A DNA stretch of 23,225 bases from Propionibacteriaceae bacterium (GTDB taxonomy: Bacteria; Actinomycetota; Actinomycetes; Propionibacteriales; Propionibacteriaceae): contig JAUNUL010000009.1 in assembly GCA_030538175.1 (NCBI GenBank), positions 1 through 23,225 of the forward strand, in the 5' to 3' direction. The position numbers were made by a program, and so were the translations under genes. Position 1 is the first letter of the stretch; the number at the start of each line of letters is the position of its first letter. Positions 15,493-23,225 of the stretch are shown here, piece after piece. The notes under the pieces are model-generated. The model did not search any database. It was not told the DNA's origin and was given only the letters and a program-made list of their open reading frames with translations.

Positions 15493-18400
15493 ATGGTTGG
15501 CCTCACCCGGATCAGCTTGGCCAACCGCGCGGTGGTCATGTTGGTCTCCCTCGTCATCGTCGGACTGGGTCTGTTTTCGACGGTGACGTTGAAACAGGAG
15601 ATCTATCCCTCTCTCACCATCCCGGGCGCCAATGTCGTCGCGGTCTATCCGGGCGCGCCACCCGCCACGATCGAGCGGGATGTCACGCGTCCGCTGGAGG
15701 ATGCGGTCAAGGGGGTCGCCGGGGTCGAGAAGGTCACGTCGGTGTCGTCGACCAACATGTCCCAGGTCAGCGTCGAATGGGCCTATGAGCTCAACGCCGA
15801 TGACATGGAGAACAAGATCAGGTCGGCGATCGAGGGGGCGAAGTCGGGCCTCCCCACCGATGTCGAGCCCCGGGTGGTCATCGGCAGCACCGATGACATC
15901 CCCGTGCTGGTCATGGCGGTGTCGTCGACCAAGGATGCCGAGAGCCTGTCGCAGGACCTCAAGAGCGTCGCCCTGCCCAAGCTCAAGGGGATCCCCGGGG
16001 TGCGTGACGCCACGATCGCGGGCGAACAAGTCCGGCAGGTGGAGATCACTACTAGGCAGGCCGACCTCGACCGGCTCAAGGTGGATCCGAGCCAGATCCC
16101 CGCGATGTTGCAGGCGAACAATGCCGTGATGCCCGGTGGTCAGATCACCTCGGGCGGGCAGGACATCTCGGTGCAGGTCGGGCGGAAGCTGACCTCGGTG
16201 GATGACCTCAAGGCGATCCGCCTGCAGGGCACCGATGGGCCGGTCGCCCTCGGCGATGTCGCCGATGTGGCTGATGTGCCGGTGGAGTCGTCGACGATCT
16301 CGCGGGTCAACGGCAAACCGTCGCTGACGCTGCTGGTCACCAAGACCCTCGACGCGAACACCGTGACCGTCGCCCACGCAGTGCACGACGAGCTGCCGGC
16401 CATCAGCTCCGAGATCGGCGGCAACACCGAGTTCGCGACCGTGTTCGACCAGGCACCCTGGATCGAGCAATCGATCCACGACCTCGGCGTCGAGGGTGGT
16501 CTCGGCCTGGTGATGGCCGTGCTGGTGATCCTGATTTTCCTGCGCTCGGCGCGGTCGACGATCATCACCGCCATCTCGATCCCGATGTCCCTGCTGATCG
16601 CGATCGTCGCGCTCTATGCAACGGACTACACGCTCAACATGCTCACTCTCTCGGCGCTCACGGTCGCGGTCGGTCGCGTTGTGGACGACTCGATCGTGGT
16701 CATCGAGAACATCAAGCGACATCAGGGCCTCGGTGAGGAGTTCGGGGGGCCGCTGATCATCGGGGCGGTCAAGGAGGTCGCGGGCGCGGTCACCTCCTCG
16801 ACGATCACGACGGTGGCGGTGTTCATGCCGCTGGCGATCGTGGGCGGCATGGTCGGTGAGCTGTTCCGACCCTTCGCGCTGACCGTGAGTGTGGCACTGG
16901 CCGCGTCGCTGATCGTGTCGTTGATGTTGGTGCCGACGTTGGCGTACTGGTTCATGAAGCCCAGCAGCAAGGACATCGAGCGGGCCGCGACCGAGCCGGC
17001 CCGGGAATCCCACGAGTCCGACATCACGCCGATGCAGAAGGCCTATCTGCCAGCTCTGCGTTGGTCATTGCGCCGTCCTGTCATCACGCTGGTGGTCGCG
17101 GCTCTGCTGTTCGCCGGCACGATGGCGAGTGCCACGCTGCTCAAGACCGACTTCATCGGTGAGGCCGGCGAAACCTCGCTCAACATCACCCAGAAGCTCC
17201 CCGTCGGCACGACATTGGCTGAAACCGATGCGGCGGCGCGGCGGATCGAGAGTGTGCTGGCTGCGGAGTCGAGCGTCGAAACCTATTCGACGACCGTGGG
17301 CAGCGGCGGCATGGAGGCCCAGATGATGGGTGGCGGCACCTCGTCGAACCAGGCCGATACGTCGGTGACCCTGAAGGCAGGCACCCGCGGCAAGGAAGTC
17401 GCCGCCCGACTGCGGGCAGAGTTCGACGCCATGTCCGGGGTCGGCGAGGTCCAGGTCGCCACGGCCGGTGGAGCCGGCGGCAGCCAGAACCTCGCCGTCG
17501 AGATCCGCGGGCGGGATGAGGCCGAGCTGCGCAAGGCCTCCGATCAGGTCGTGGCGATGATGCAGTCCCGCGACGGCATGTCCCAGGTCAAGTCCGACCT
17601 CGCCGACCAGCGAACCGTGCTGCAGGTCAACGTCCGCACCGAGGACGCCGCCCGGGTGGGCATGAATCAGGGCACGATCGGCCCGGCCGTCCTGCAGGCC
17701 CTGCGGGGTACGCCGGCTGGTGAGGTCACCATCAACGACCGCACCCAGAACCTGGTGCTGCGTTCGCGGACTCCGGTCACAACGAGGGAAGAGTTGGAGA
17801 CCCTGGCCCTTCCGGTCACCCAGAAGCAGACCATGGACGAACAGCAGCGCCTGAGCGATGAGCTCAAGGCTGATCAGCAGGCCGAAACCGACCGGCAGGT
17901 CGCCAAGGCCGAACAGCAGTTCGATGACCAGGAGAAGCAGATCCGCGATGGTCGCGCCGAGGTCGAGAAGCAGCTGGCTGACCTGATCGATCAGATCACC
18001 GCCCTGGAGACGGCACCGGCCACAGCGCCGGGCCTCGGGGCAGGTGCTGGTGCCATGCCGACCGATCCCGCCGCGGCCGCCCAAGCCCAAGCTCAGGCTC
18101 AGGCCCAGGCAGCGGCGCAGGCGCGGGCCCAGCGGGATGCCCAGCTCAAGCAGCTGCGGGAGACCCGTGACAAGCTGCGCGAACAGCTCACGGCCACCGA
18201 TGAGTCGCTGGCCAAGCTGAATCAGTCCCGGATCGACGCTGCTGCCCAGCGGGAGCGGTCGCAGGACATGCAGGACCGCAGCGAGGCGATCCGGGAGGCG
18301 AAGGGGCCCGCCGTCCAGCTGCGGCAAGTCGCCGATGTGGCCGAAGTGCCGAGCGATGCATCGATTCGGCGGGTCGACGGCGAACGCACGGTTACGGTCA

Positions 18401-19140
18401 CGGCGACCCCGACCGGGGGTGACCTCGGCGCGGCGACAGCATCGCTCACCGAGGGACTTGATGGCCTGAACCTGCCGAGCGGCGTCCAGGCCTCGATCGG
18501 TGGCGTCTCGACCGAGCAGACCGATGCCTTCGCCCAGCTGGGCATCGCGATGCTCGTTGCGATCGCGATCGTCTATATGGTCATGGTCGCGACGTTCCGT
18601 TCATTGCTCCAGCCGGTGATCCTGCTGGTCTCGGTGCCGTTCGCGGCGACCGGTGCGGTCGGGCTGTTGTTGCTGACCAACACCGCGCTCGGCATCGCCT
18701 CGATGATCGGCCTGCTGATGCTGATCGGCATCGTGGTGACGAATGCGATCGTGCTGATCGACTTGGTCAACCAATATCGCGAACAGGGCGCCAGCATCGA
18801 CGATGCGGTGATTCACGGTGCCCGGTTGCGGCTGCGGCCGATCATCATGACCGCGCTGGCGACGATCATGGCGCTGGTCCCCATGGCGATCGGCATCACC
18901 GGTGGCGGGGTGTTCATCTCCAAGTCGTTGGCGATCGTCGTCATCGGTGGGTTGGTGTCCTCGACCGCGCTGACGCTGATTCTCGTGCCGGTGCTCTATC
19001 ACCTGATCGAGAATCTGCGGGAGCGGATCAGCCGGCGTGGGGCAGGCAGCAAGCACGGTGCGAACCCTGCCGACGATGAGGAAACCACGGATCTCGACAC
19101 GATGCTGACTCAGGGTGACACCGCGGCGAACCCCGGCTGA
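15493..19140 (+). CDS. RND-family (AcrB/HAE1-like) efflux permease with long coiled-coil insert
   Basis: A 1215-residue proton-driven exporter. It shows the RND layout: TM1 about 12-31, a large outer domain, TM2-TM6 about 337-488, TM7 about 529-551, a second outer domain, and TM8-TM12 about 1016-1172. TM4 has the proton-relay pair D398-D399 (GRVVDDSIVVIEN). TM10 has VTNAIVLID, with Thr where AcrB has Lys940. Within the second outer domain, about 777-936 is a charged, Gln/Ala/Glu-rich insert predicted to form coiled coil, including an AQ-repeat at about 863-880. The C-terminus is a hydrophilic acidic tail. No membrane-fusion partner or TolC is nearby. Substrate unknown; drugs, lipids or siderophores are possible. 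Single gene after a divergent promoter. Confidence 0.9.
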   Translation: MVGLTRISLANRAVVMLVSLVIVGLGLFSTVTLKQEIYPSLTIPGANVVAVYPGAPPATIERDVTRPLEDAVKGVAGVEKVTSVSSTNMSQVSVEWAYELNADDMENKIRSAIEGAKSGLPTDVEPRVVIGSTDDIPVLVMAVSSTKDAESLSQDLKSVALPKLKGIPGVRDATIAGEQVRQVEITTRQADLDRLKVDPSQIPAMLQANNAVMPGGQITSGGQDISVQVGRKLTSVDDLKAIRLQGTDGPVALGDVADVADVPVESSTISRVNGKPSLTLLVTKTLDANTVTVAHAVHDELPAISSEIGGNTEFATVFDQAPWIEQSIHDLGVEGGLGLVMAVLVILIFLRSARSTIITAISIPMSLLIAIVALYATDYTLNMLTLSALTVAVGRVVDDSIVVIENIKRHQGLGEEFGGPLIIGAVKEVAGAVTSSTITTVAVFMPLAIVGGMVGELFRPFALTVSVALAASLIVSLMLVPTLAYWFMKPSSKDIERAATEPARESHESDITPMQKAYLPALRWSLRRPVITLVVAALLFAGTMASATLLKTDFIGEAGETSLNITQKLPVGTTLAETDAAARRIESVLAAESSVETYSTTVGSGGMEAQMMGGGTSSNQADTSVTLKAGTRGKEVAARLRAEFDAMSGVGEVQVATAGGAGGSQNLAVEIRGRDEAELRKASDQVVAMMQSRDGMSQVKSDLADQRTVLQVNVRTEDAARVGMNQGTIGPAVLQALRGTPAGEVTINDRTQNLVLRSRTPVTTREELETLALPVTQKQTMDEQQRLSDELKADQQAETDRQVAKAEQQFDDQEKQIRDGRAEVEKQLADLIDQITALETAPATAPGLGAGAGAMPTDPAAAAQAQAQAQAQAAAQARAQRDAQLKQLRETRDKLREQLTATDESLAKLNQSRIDAAAQRERSQDMQDRSEAIREAKGPAVQLRQVADVAEVPSDASIRRVDGERTVTVTATPTGGDLGAATASLTEGLDGLNLPSGVQASIGGVSTEQTDAFAQLGIAMLVAIAIVYMVMVATFRSLLQPVILLVSVPFAATGAVGLLLLTNTALGIASMIGLLMLIGIVVTNAIVLIDLVNQYREQGASIDDAVIHGARLRLRPIIMTALATIMALVPMAIGITGGGVFISKSLAIVVIGGLVSSTALTLILVPVLYHLIENLRERISRRGAGSKHGANPADDEETTDLDTMLTQGDTAANPG
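18073..18135 (+). repeat. Ala-Gln low-complexity repeat inside RND gene
   Basis: Tandem GCC/GCT-CAG/CAA codon pairs encode runs of Ala-Gln (AAAAQAQAQAQAQ, then AAAQARAQ). The repeat lies in the middle of the coiled-coil insert, between two charged helical arms, and follows a Gly/Pro/Ala-rich turn. Synonymous codons vary (CAA, CAG, GCC, GCT), so it is not a recent slippage product. Confidence 0.8.
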
Positions 19141-19163
19141 CCCAGATCGGGCCGCGCCGGGGG

Positions 19164-19198
19164 ATCCGCTTGCGGATGGGGAGTCCTACAGTGTCGTC
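19164..19198 (+). promoter_or_regulatory. Candidate leaderless promoter with palindrome before ligD-pol-like gene
   Basis: TACAGT (19187-19192) lies exactly 6 nt before ATG 19199 and no Shine-Dalgarno is seen. Upstream, ATCCGC (19164-19169) and GCGGAT (19172-19177) form a palindrome with a 2-nt centre placed over the -35 to -22 zone, so it could be an operator, or the terminator hairpin of the RND gene that ends at 19140. Confidence 0.5.
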
Positions 19199-20131
19199 AT
19201 GGCACGAAGCGCCGCGTCGGCGGTCGAGTTGACCGTCGGTGAACGGACGGTCCGGTTGAGCAGTCCTGACCGGGTCTATTTCCCGGAGCACGGCTGGACG
19301 AAGCTCGATGTGGCGAACTATTACCTCGCGGTCGGCGACGGGATCGTCCGTGCGCTGCGGGAGCGACCGACGATGTTGCACCGCTTTCCGAAGGGCCTGG
19401 CCGGCCCGAAGGTCCATCAGAAGCGGCTGCCCAAGGGCGCACCGGACTGGGTCGGGACCGTCGAGCTGCATTTTCCCCGCTATGACCTGACCGCTGATGA
19501 GCTGTGTGTAACCGAGCTCGCGCAGGTGATCTGGGCGGTGCAGATGTCGACCGTCGAGTTCCATCCCTGGAATTCCCGGCGGGCGGCGGTCGAGCAGCCC
19601 GATGAGTGGCGGATCGATCTGGATCCCATGCCGGACTGCCCGTTCGATCGCGTACGCCGGGTGGCCGCCGTGGTCGAGGAGGTCCTCGACGAGCTGGGGA
19701 TCGTCGGGTTCCCCAAGACCTCTGGCGGCCGGGGCCTGCACATCTATGTCCGCATCCGCCCGGACTGGGGCCACCAGGAGGTCCGTCGGGCCGCGCTCGC
19801 GTTCGCCCAGGAGGTCGAGCGGCGGGCTCCACAGGACGTGACCACCACGTGGTGGCGCAAGGACCGACCGAGCGATGTCGTGTTCGTGGACTACAACCAG
19901 AACGCGCGCGACCACACGATCGCGTCGGCGTACTCCCTGCGTGGCGTCCCCGCCGGCACCGTCTCCACCCCGATCACCTGGGCCGAGATCGCCGACGTCG
20001 ACCCACAGGCCTTCACCCTCGCCACCGTGCCGCAGCGGTTCGCCGAGCTGGGGGACCTGCACGCGACGATCGATGACATTCACCATGACCTCGCGCCGCT
20101 GCTGGCCTGGGCCGACCGCGATGGGCTCTGA
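19199..20131 (+). CDS. Stand-alone LigD-type polymerase/primase (PrimPol) domain protein
   Basis: A 310-residue archaeo-eukaryotic primase-like enzyme matching the polymerase domain of LigD used in bacterial non-homologous end joining. Catalytic residues are visible: D140 and D142 in RIDLDP, the TSGGRGLHIYV segment (175-185) with H181, and D231 in FVDYNQNARDHT. The N-terminal LTNPDRVYFPE-like segment reads LSSPDRVYFPEHGWTKLDV, as in LigD-Pol. Neither ligase nor nuclease domain is attached, and no ku or ligD lies nearby. Such stand-alone enzymes in mycobacteria fill gaps in DNA or RNA-primed repair. The start is ATG 19199 (leaderless); an earlier ATG at 19115 is inside the RND gene. Its stop is 1 nt before the MFS gene start. 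Confidence 0.9.
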   Translation: MARSAASAVELTVGERTVRLSSPDRVYFPEHGWTKLDVANYYLAVGDGIVRALRERPTMLHRFPKGLAGPKVHQKRLPKGAPDWVGTVELHFPRYDLTADELCVTELAQVIWAVQMSTVEFHPWNSRRAAVEQPDEWRIDLDPMPDCPFDRVRRVAAVVEEVLDELGIVGFPKTSGGRGLHIYVRIRPDWGHQEVRRAALAFAQEVERRAPQDVTTTWWRKDRPSDVVFVDYNQNARDHTIASAYSLRGVPAGTVSTPITWAEIADVDPQAFTLATVPQRFAELGDLHATIDDIHHDLAPLLAWADRDGL

Positions 20132-20132
20132 C

Positions 20133-21698
20133 ATGACAACCTCACAGGCCACCGACGTGCGCCCCTGGCCGGCCCTGTGGTCGCTGGTCATCGGCTTCTT
20201 CATGATCCTGGTCGACTCGACGATCGTGTCGATCGCGACACCGGTGCTGATGCGCAGCCTCAACGCCGGCGTGTCCGCGGTTGTCTGGGTGACGAGTGCC
20301 TACCTGCTGGCGTACGCCGTCCCGCTGCTCATCACCGGCCGCCTCGGCGACCGCTTCGGGCCGAAACGGGTCTATCTGGTCGGGCTCACGGTCTTCACGC
20401 TCGCCTCGGCCGCCTGCGGGCTGTCGCACACGATCGAGATGCTCATCGTCGCCCGCGCCGTGCAGGGGCTGGGTGCCTCGATGATGACCCCGCAGACGAT
20501 GGCGGTGATCACCCGGATCTTCGCGCCCGACAAGCGCGGCCCGGCGATGGGCTTGTGGGGCGCGGTCGCCGGTGTGGCGAGCCTGGTCGGCCCGGTGCTG
20601 GGTGGCCTGCTCATCGACACCCTCGGTTGGGAGTGGATCTTCTTCGTCAACCTGCCGGTCGGCGTGTTCGGGTTCATCATGGTCGTCCGCAACGTGCCGA
20701 GCCTGGAACGGCACCCGCACCGGTTCGACCTGCTCGGCGTCGCGCTCAATGTGGTCGGCATGTTCCTGATCGTGTTCGGCATCCAGGAAGGCCAGCGGTA
20801 TGCCTGGGGCACCATCACCGGCCCGATCTCGGTCTGGTCGCTGATCATCGCCGGTGTGGTCGTGCTCGTCTTCTTCGCGATCTTCCAGTCCCGAGCAGCC
20901 GAACCGTTGGTCCCACCGGCGCTGTTCCGCGACCGCAACTTCTCGGTCGCCAACGTGGCGATCCTCGTCATGGGGTTCCTGGTCACCTCGATGGTGTTCC
21001 CGATGACGCTCTTCGCACAGACCGCGCGTGGGCTCACGCCGACCCAGGCCGCGCTGCTGTCGCTGCCGCTCGCGGTGATCACCGGCGCGATGGCGCCCAT
21101 TGTCGGCAAGCTGATCGACCGTGGCGATCCGAAGTGGTTCGCGGTCACCGGGTTCTCGTTGATGGTCGTGTCGCTGGTGGGGTACGCCTGGCTCATGCGC
21201 CCGGGCATCTCCATCCTGTGGCTGCTGATCCCGTCGGGGATCCTGGGCGCTGCGAACGCCTGCATCTGGGGTCCGCTGTCGGTGTCGGCGACCCGCAACC
21301 TGCCGCTGCACCAGGCGGGTGCCGGGTCCGGGGTCTATAACACCACCCGTCAGATGGGTGCGGTGCTGGGCAGCGCCGCGATCGCAGCGTTCATGGAGAG
21401 CCAACTGTCGGCCCAGTTGGGTCCGGCCGGTGCGGGTGCCGGGATGGCGTCGATGGGTACGCGGATTCCCGCGCCCCTGGAGCAGGGCTTCTCGGCAGCG
21501 ATGAGCATGTCATTGCTGCTGCCCGCCGCCGTTTCCGTCGTGGGCATCATCGCCGTGTTGATGTTCGTCCCGCCCCGCCCGCGTACGCCTGCCCGGACCA
21601 ACCCGAGTGCCCAACCGCACCCGCGCGCTGAACCGTCTCGGGGTGCTGAACCGACCCGGGATGCTGAGCCCATCGAGAAGGGAACCCTCGAGCCGTGA
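20133..21698 (+). CDS. DHA2-family MFS transporter (14-TM drug/proton antiporter type)
   Basis: A 521-residue major facilitator, probably exporting a drug or metabolite. TM1 carries ILVDSTIVSIATP (D28), the DHA2 signature; motif A is GRLGDRFGPKRV (69-80); motif C-like AGVASLVGPVLGG follows in TM5. About 14 hydrophobic helices are seen, the usual number for the EmrB/QacA group. The C-terminal tail is cytosolic and hydrophilic with three degenerate copies of a six-residue unit (RAEPSR, GAEPTR, DAEPIE; 18-nt period, about 21622-21676). ATG 20133 is 1 nt after the polymerase stop; ATG 20121, inside it, is an alternative that adds four residues. The stop overlaps the DUF445 start. Confidence 0.9.
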   Translation: MTTSQATDVRPWPALWSLVIGFFMILVDSTIVSIATPVLMRSLNAGVSAVVWVTSAYLLAYAVPLLITGRLGDRFGPKRVYLVGLTVFTLASAACGLSHTIEMLIVARAVQGLGASMMTPQTMAVITRIFAPDKRGPAMGLWGAVAGVASLVGPVLGGLLIDTLGWEWIFFVNLPVGVFGFIMVVRNVPSLERHPHRFDLLGVALNVVGMFLIVFGIQEGQRYAWGTITGPISVWSLIIAGVVVLVFFAIFQSRAAEPLVPPALFRDRNFSVANVAILVMGFLVTSMVFPMTLFAQTARGLTPTQAALLSLPLAVITGAMAPIVGKLIDRGDPKWFAVTGFSLMVVSLVGYAWLMRPGISILWLLIPSGILGAANACIWGPLSVSATRNLPLHQAGAGSGVYNTTRQMGAVLGSAAIAAFMESQLSAQLGPAGAGAGMASMGTRIPAPLEQGFSAAMSMSLLLPAAVSVVGIIAVLMFVPPRPRTPARTNPSAQPHPRAEPSRGAEPTRDAEPIEKGTLEP

Positions 21699-23206
21699 CT
21701 GATCCCACGAATCCGCCCCCGGGCGGGCCCGGCCCGGACGCCCACCCGGAGCCTTCGCCGGCGCCCCGGCGCGCGATCATCGAGGAACCTGTTGACGTGG
21801 CCGGTGACATCGATGCTGCGCGTGCGGTTGATGCTGCCAAGGTGCCGGCGCTGCCGACCCCGGCCCCAGAGCGGTCGACTCCGATGCGGGGCCTGCCGCC
21901 GTCGCCATCACAGGACCTGCACACCGCGCCGCCCGGCCTGTCGGCCCCGCCATCGATGCTGGAGGATTCCCCCGAGGATGCGGTCCGGCGCAAGGGATTG
22001 CGCCAGATGCGGATCGTCGCGACTTCGTTGCTGGTCCTGGCCGCGGTCGTGTTCCTGCTCACCCTGGGTCAGCCGCCGAAGAGCTTCCTCGGGTTCGTGA
22101 ACACCGCAGCCGAGGCAGCGATGGTCGGCGCGCTCGCGGACTGGTTCGCCGTGACCGCGCTGTTCCGGCACCCGTTGGGGATCCCGATCCCGCACACGGC
22201 GCTGGTCAAGCGCCGCAAGAACGATCTGGGCCGGTCCCTGCAGCAGTTCGTGACAACGAACTTCCTGACCGAGGCCGTCGTCCGGCAGCGACTCGAGCAG
22301 ACCGACGTGGGCCTGCGGCTCGCGGAGTGGCTCGGGGAGGGCCGCAACCGGCATCGGGTCATGACCGAGGTTGCCTCGCTGGCCCGCCGCGCACTGGGCC
22401 GGGTGAGCGATGACGACATCAAGACGATCGTCGAGGAGTCCCTGCTCCCGCGCCTGGCCAAGGAGGATCTGGCGCCGATCGCGGGGGCATTCCTGGAGGG
22501 CATCGTCGATGACCACGCCCACCACGGGCTGGTGGATCTGTTGCTGCGGGAACTCGACCTGTGGGTCGAACGCAACCCTGATCGCCTGAAGAAGCTGATC
22601 GGGGAGCGTGCGCCGGTCTGGAGCCCGATCTGGGTGGACCGGATGGTCGGCAAGTGGGGATACGAACAGATCCAGACCTGGATCACCCAGATCCGCGAGG
22701 ACCCCGAGCATGACATCCGCGTCGCCCTGGACGACCTGCTCGCGGACCTCGCCCGCGACCTGCAGGAGGACGAACAGATCCGGGAACGGGCCGAGGCGCT
22801 GAAGGTGCGGCTGCTGACCCATGCCTCGCTCATCGACACCGTCATCAGCCTGTGGCAGTCGCTGCGGTCGTCGCTGCTCGCGGCGCTGGAGGACCAGGAC
22901 AGTTCGCTGTGGCGTCGCGGTGACGGTTGGATCGCCGAGTTCGCCACCCGCCTCGGTGAGGATGCACCGTTCCGGGACTGGCTGGAGACCCGGTTCAACG
23001 ACATCGTCTGCTATCTCGTGCAGCGGTACGGCCCCGAGCTCGCCGGCGTCATCTCGCACACGGTCGAGAGTTGGGATGCCGACGAGGCGAGTCGCAAGAT
23101 CGAGCTGTTCGTCGGCCGGGACCTGCAGTTCATCCGGATCAACGGCACCATCGTCGGTGCGCTGGCCGGCCTCGCCATTCACACGGTTGCGGTTCTGGTC
23201 TCCTGA
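21695..23206 (+). CDS. DUF445 (YjiN-like) membrane protein
   Basis: A 503-residue protein of the DUF445 family, of unknown function. After a disordered Pro/Ala-rich N-terminus (1-95) come a membrane segment (106-124) and the family hallmark AAEAAMVGALADWFAVTALF then RHPLGIPIPHTALV (137-170). A long, mostly helical, charged middle region follows (175-470), and the C-terminus is a second membrane segment, INGTIVGALAGLAIHTVAVLV in part. The GTG start 21695 overlaps the MFS stop as GTGA, with GAAGGGA about 11 nt upstream, so it is likely cotranslated with the transporter. DUF445 proteins of E. coli and actinobacteria are thought to be inner-membrane proteins; no activity can be assigned. Confidence 0.88.
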   Translation: MTDPTNPPPGGPGPDAHPEPSPAPRRAIIEEPVDVAGDIDAARAVDAAKVPALPTPAPERSTPMRGLPPSPSQDLHTAPPGLSAPPSMLEDSPEDAVRRKGLRQMRIVATSLLVLAAVVFLLTLGQPPKSFLGFVNTAAEAAMVGALADWFAVTALFRHPLGIPIPHTALVKRRKNDLGRSLQQFVTTNFLTEAVVRQRLEQTDVGLRLAEWLGEGRNRHRVMTEVASLARRALGRVSDDDIKTIVEESLLPRLAKEDLAPIAGAFLEGIVDDHAHHGLVDLLLRELDLWVERNPDRLKKLIGERAPVWSPIWVDRMVGKWGYEQIQTWITQIREDPEHDIRVALDDLLADLARDLQEDEQIRERAEALKVRLLTHASLIDTVISLWQSLRSSLLAALEDQDSSLWRRGDGWIAEFATRLGEDAPFRDWLETRFNDIVCYLVQRYGPELAGVISHTVESWDADEASRKIELFVGRDLQFIRINGTIVGALAGLAIHTVAVLVS

Positions 23207-23225
23207 CGAGCGGCCTCACGGCAAT

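Noticed and set aside
17821..18300. The coiled-coil section of the RND gene as a separate small gene or frameshifted fusion
   Set aside because: The frame is continuous through the insert, there are no stops, and RND sequence resumes correctly after it.
20142..21404. 420-codon minus-strand frame opposite the MFS gene, rich in His, Arg and Asp
   Set aside because: Composition is that of reverse-complemented hydrophobic codons; no start signal or domain.

Overview
The window is high-GC DNA with actinobacterial features. Coding is dense, many genes overlap by 4 or 8 bases with GTGA/ATGA junctions, GTG starts are common, several genes look leaderless (a TANNNT-like hexamer 6-7 nt before the start codon), and the gene families (LigD-type Pol domain protein, EcsC family, DUF445, DHA2 transporter) fit an actinobacterium. 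I cannot name a genus; something near Propionibacteriales is a guess.

Left half (1-12009): a compact phosphonate-use locus. On the minus strand, phnX-like phosphonatase, phnF repressor, phnG, phnH, phnI, a fused phnJ-phnK, phnL and phnM (cut by the window edge) run as one string of overlapping or closely spaced genes. This is the C-P lyase core plus its ATPases and the downstream triphosphatase. Divergent from phnX is an FAD-dependent amine oxidase of the type that accompanies PhnX-like enzymes; convergent with it is a phnD-phnC-phnE importer operon on the minus strand, with a two-in-one PhnE permease. Together they could import phosphonates, degrade aminoethylphosphonate-like compounds by oxidation plus hydrolysis, and break unactivated C-P bonds by the radical route. 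Two sets of 11-nt direct repeats resembling actinobacterial PHO boxes lie upstream of phnX and of phnG. phnN and phnP are not in the window and may lie to the left.

Middle (12264-15335): ilvE (branched-chain aminotransferase, +), an EcsC-family protein (-) and an aldo/keto reductase (-). These are housekeeping or accessory genes with no visible link to phosphonates.

Right half (15493-23206), all plus strand: a large AcrB-type RND pump carrying an unusual coiled-coil insert of about 160 residues, then a stand-alone LigD-type polymerase/primase, a DHA2-family MFS transporter and a DUF445 membrane protein. The last three are spaced or overlapped like one operon.

No tRNA, rRNA, CRISPR array, insertion sequence or phage gene was seen. 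No gene-free stretch exceeds 300 bases. The most interesting items are the PhnJ-PhnK fusion, the RND coiled-coil insert, the phosphonatase-like/FAD oxidase pair joined to a C-P lyase operon under possible PHO control, and an over-represented palindrome GCGTACGC that is missing from most of the phn genes.
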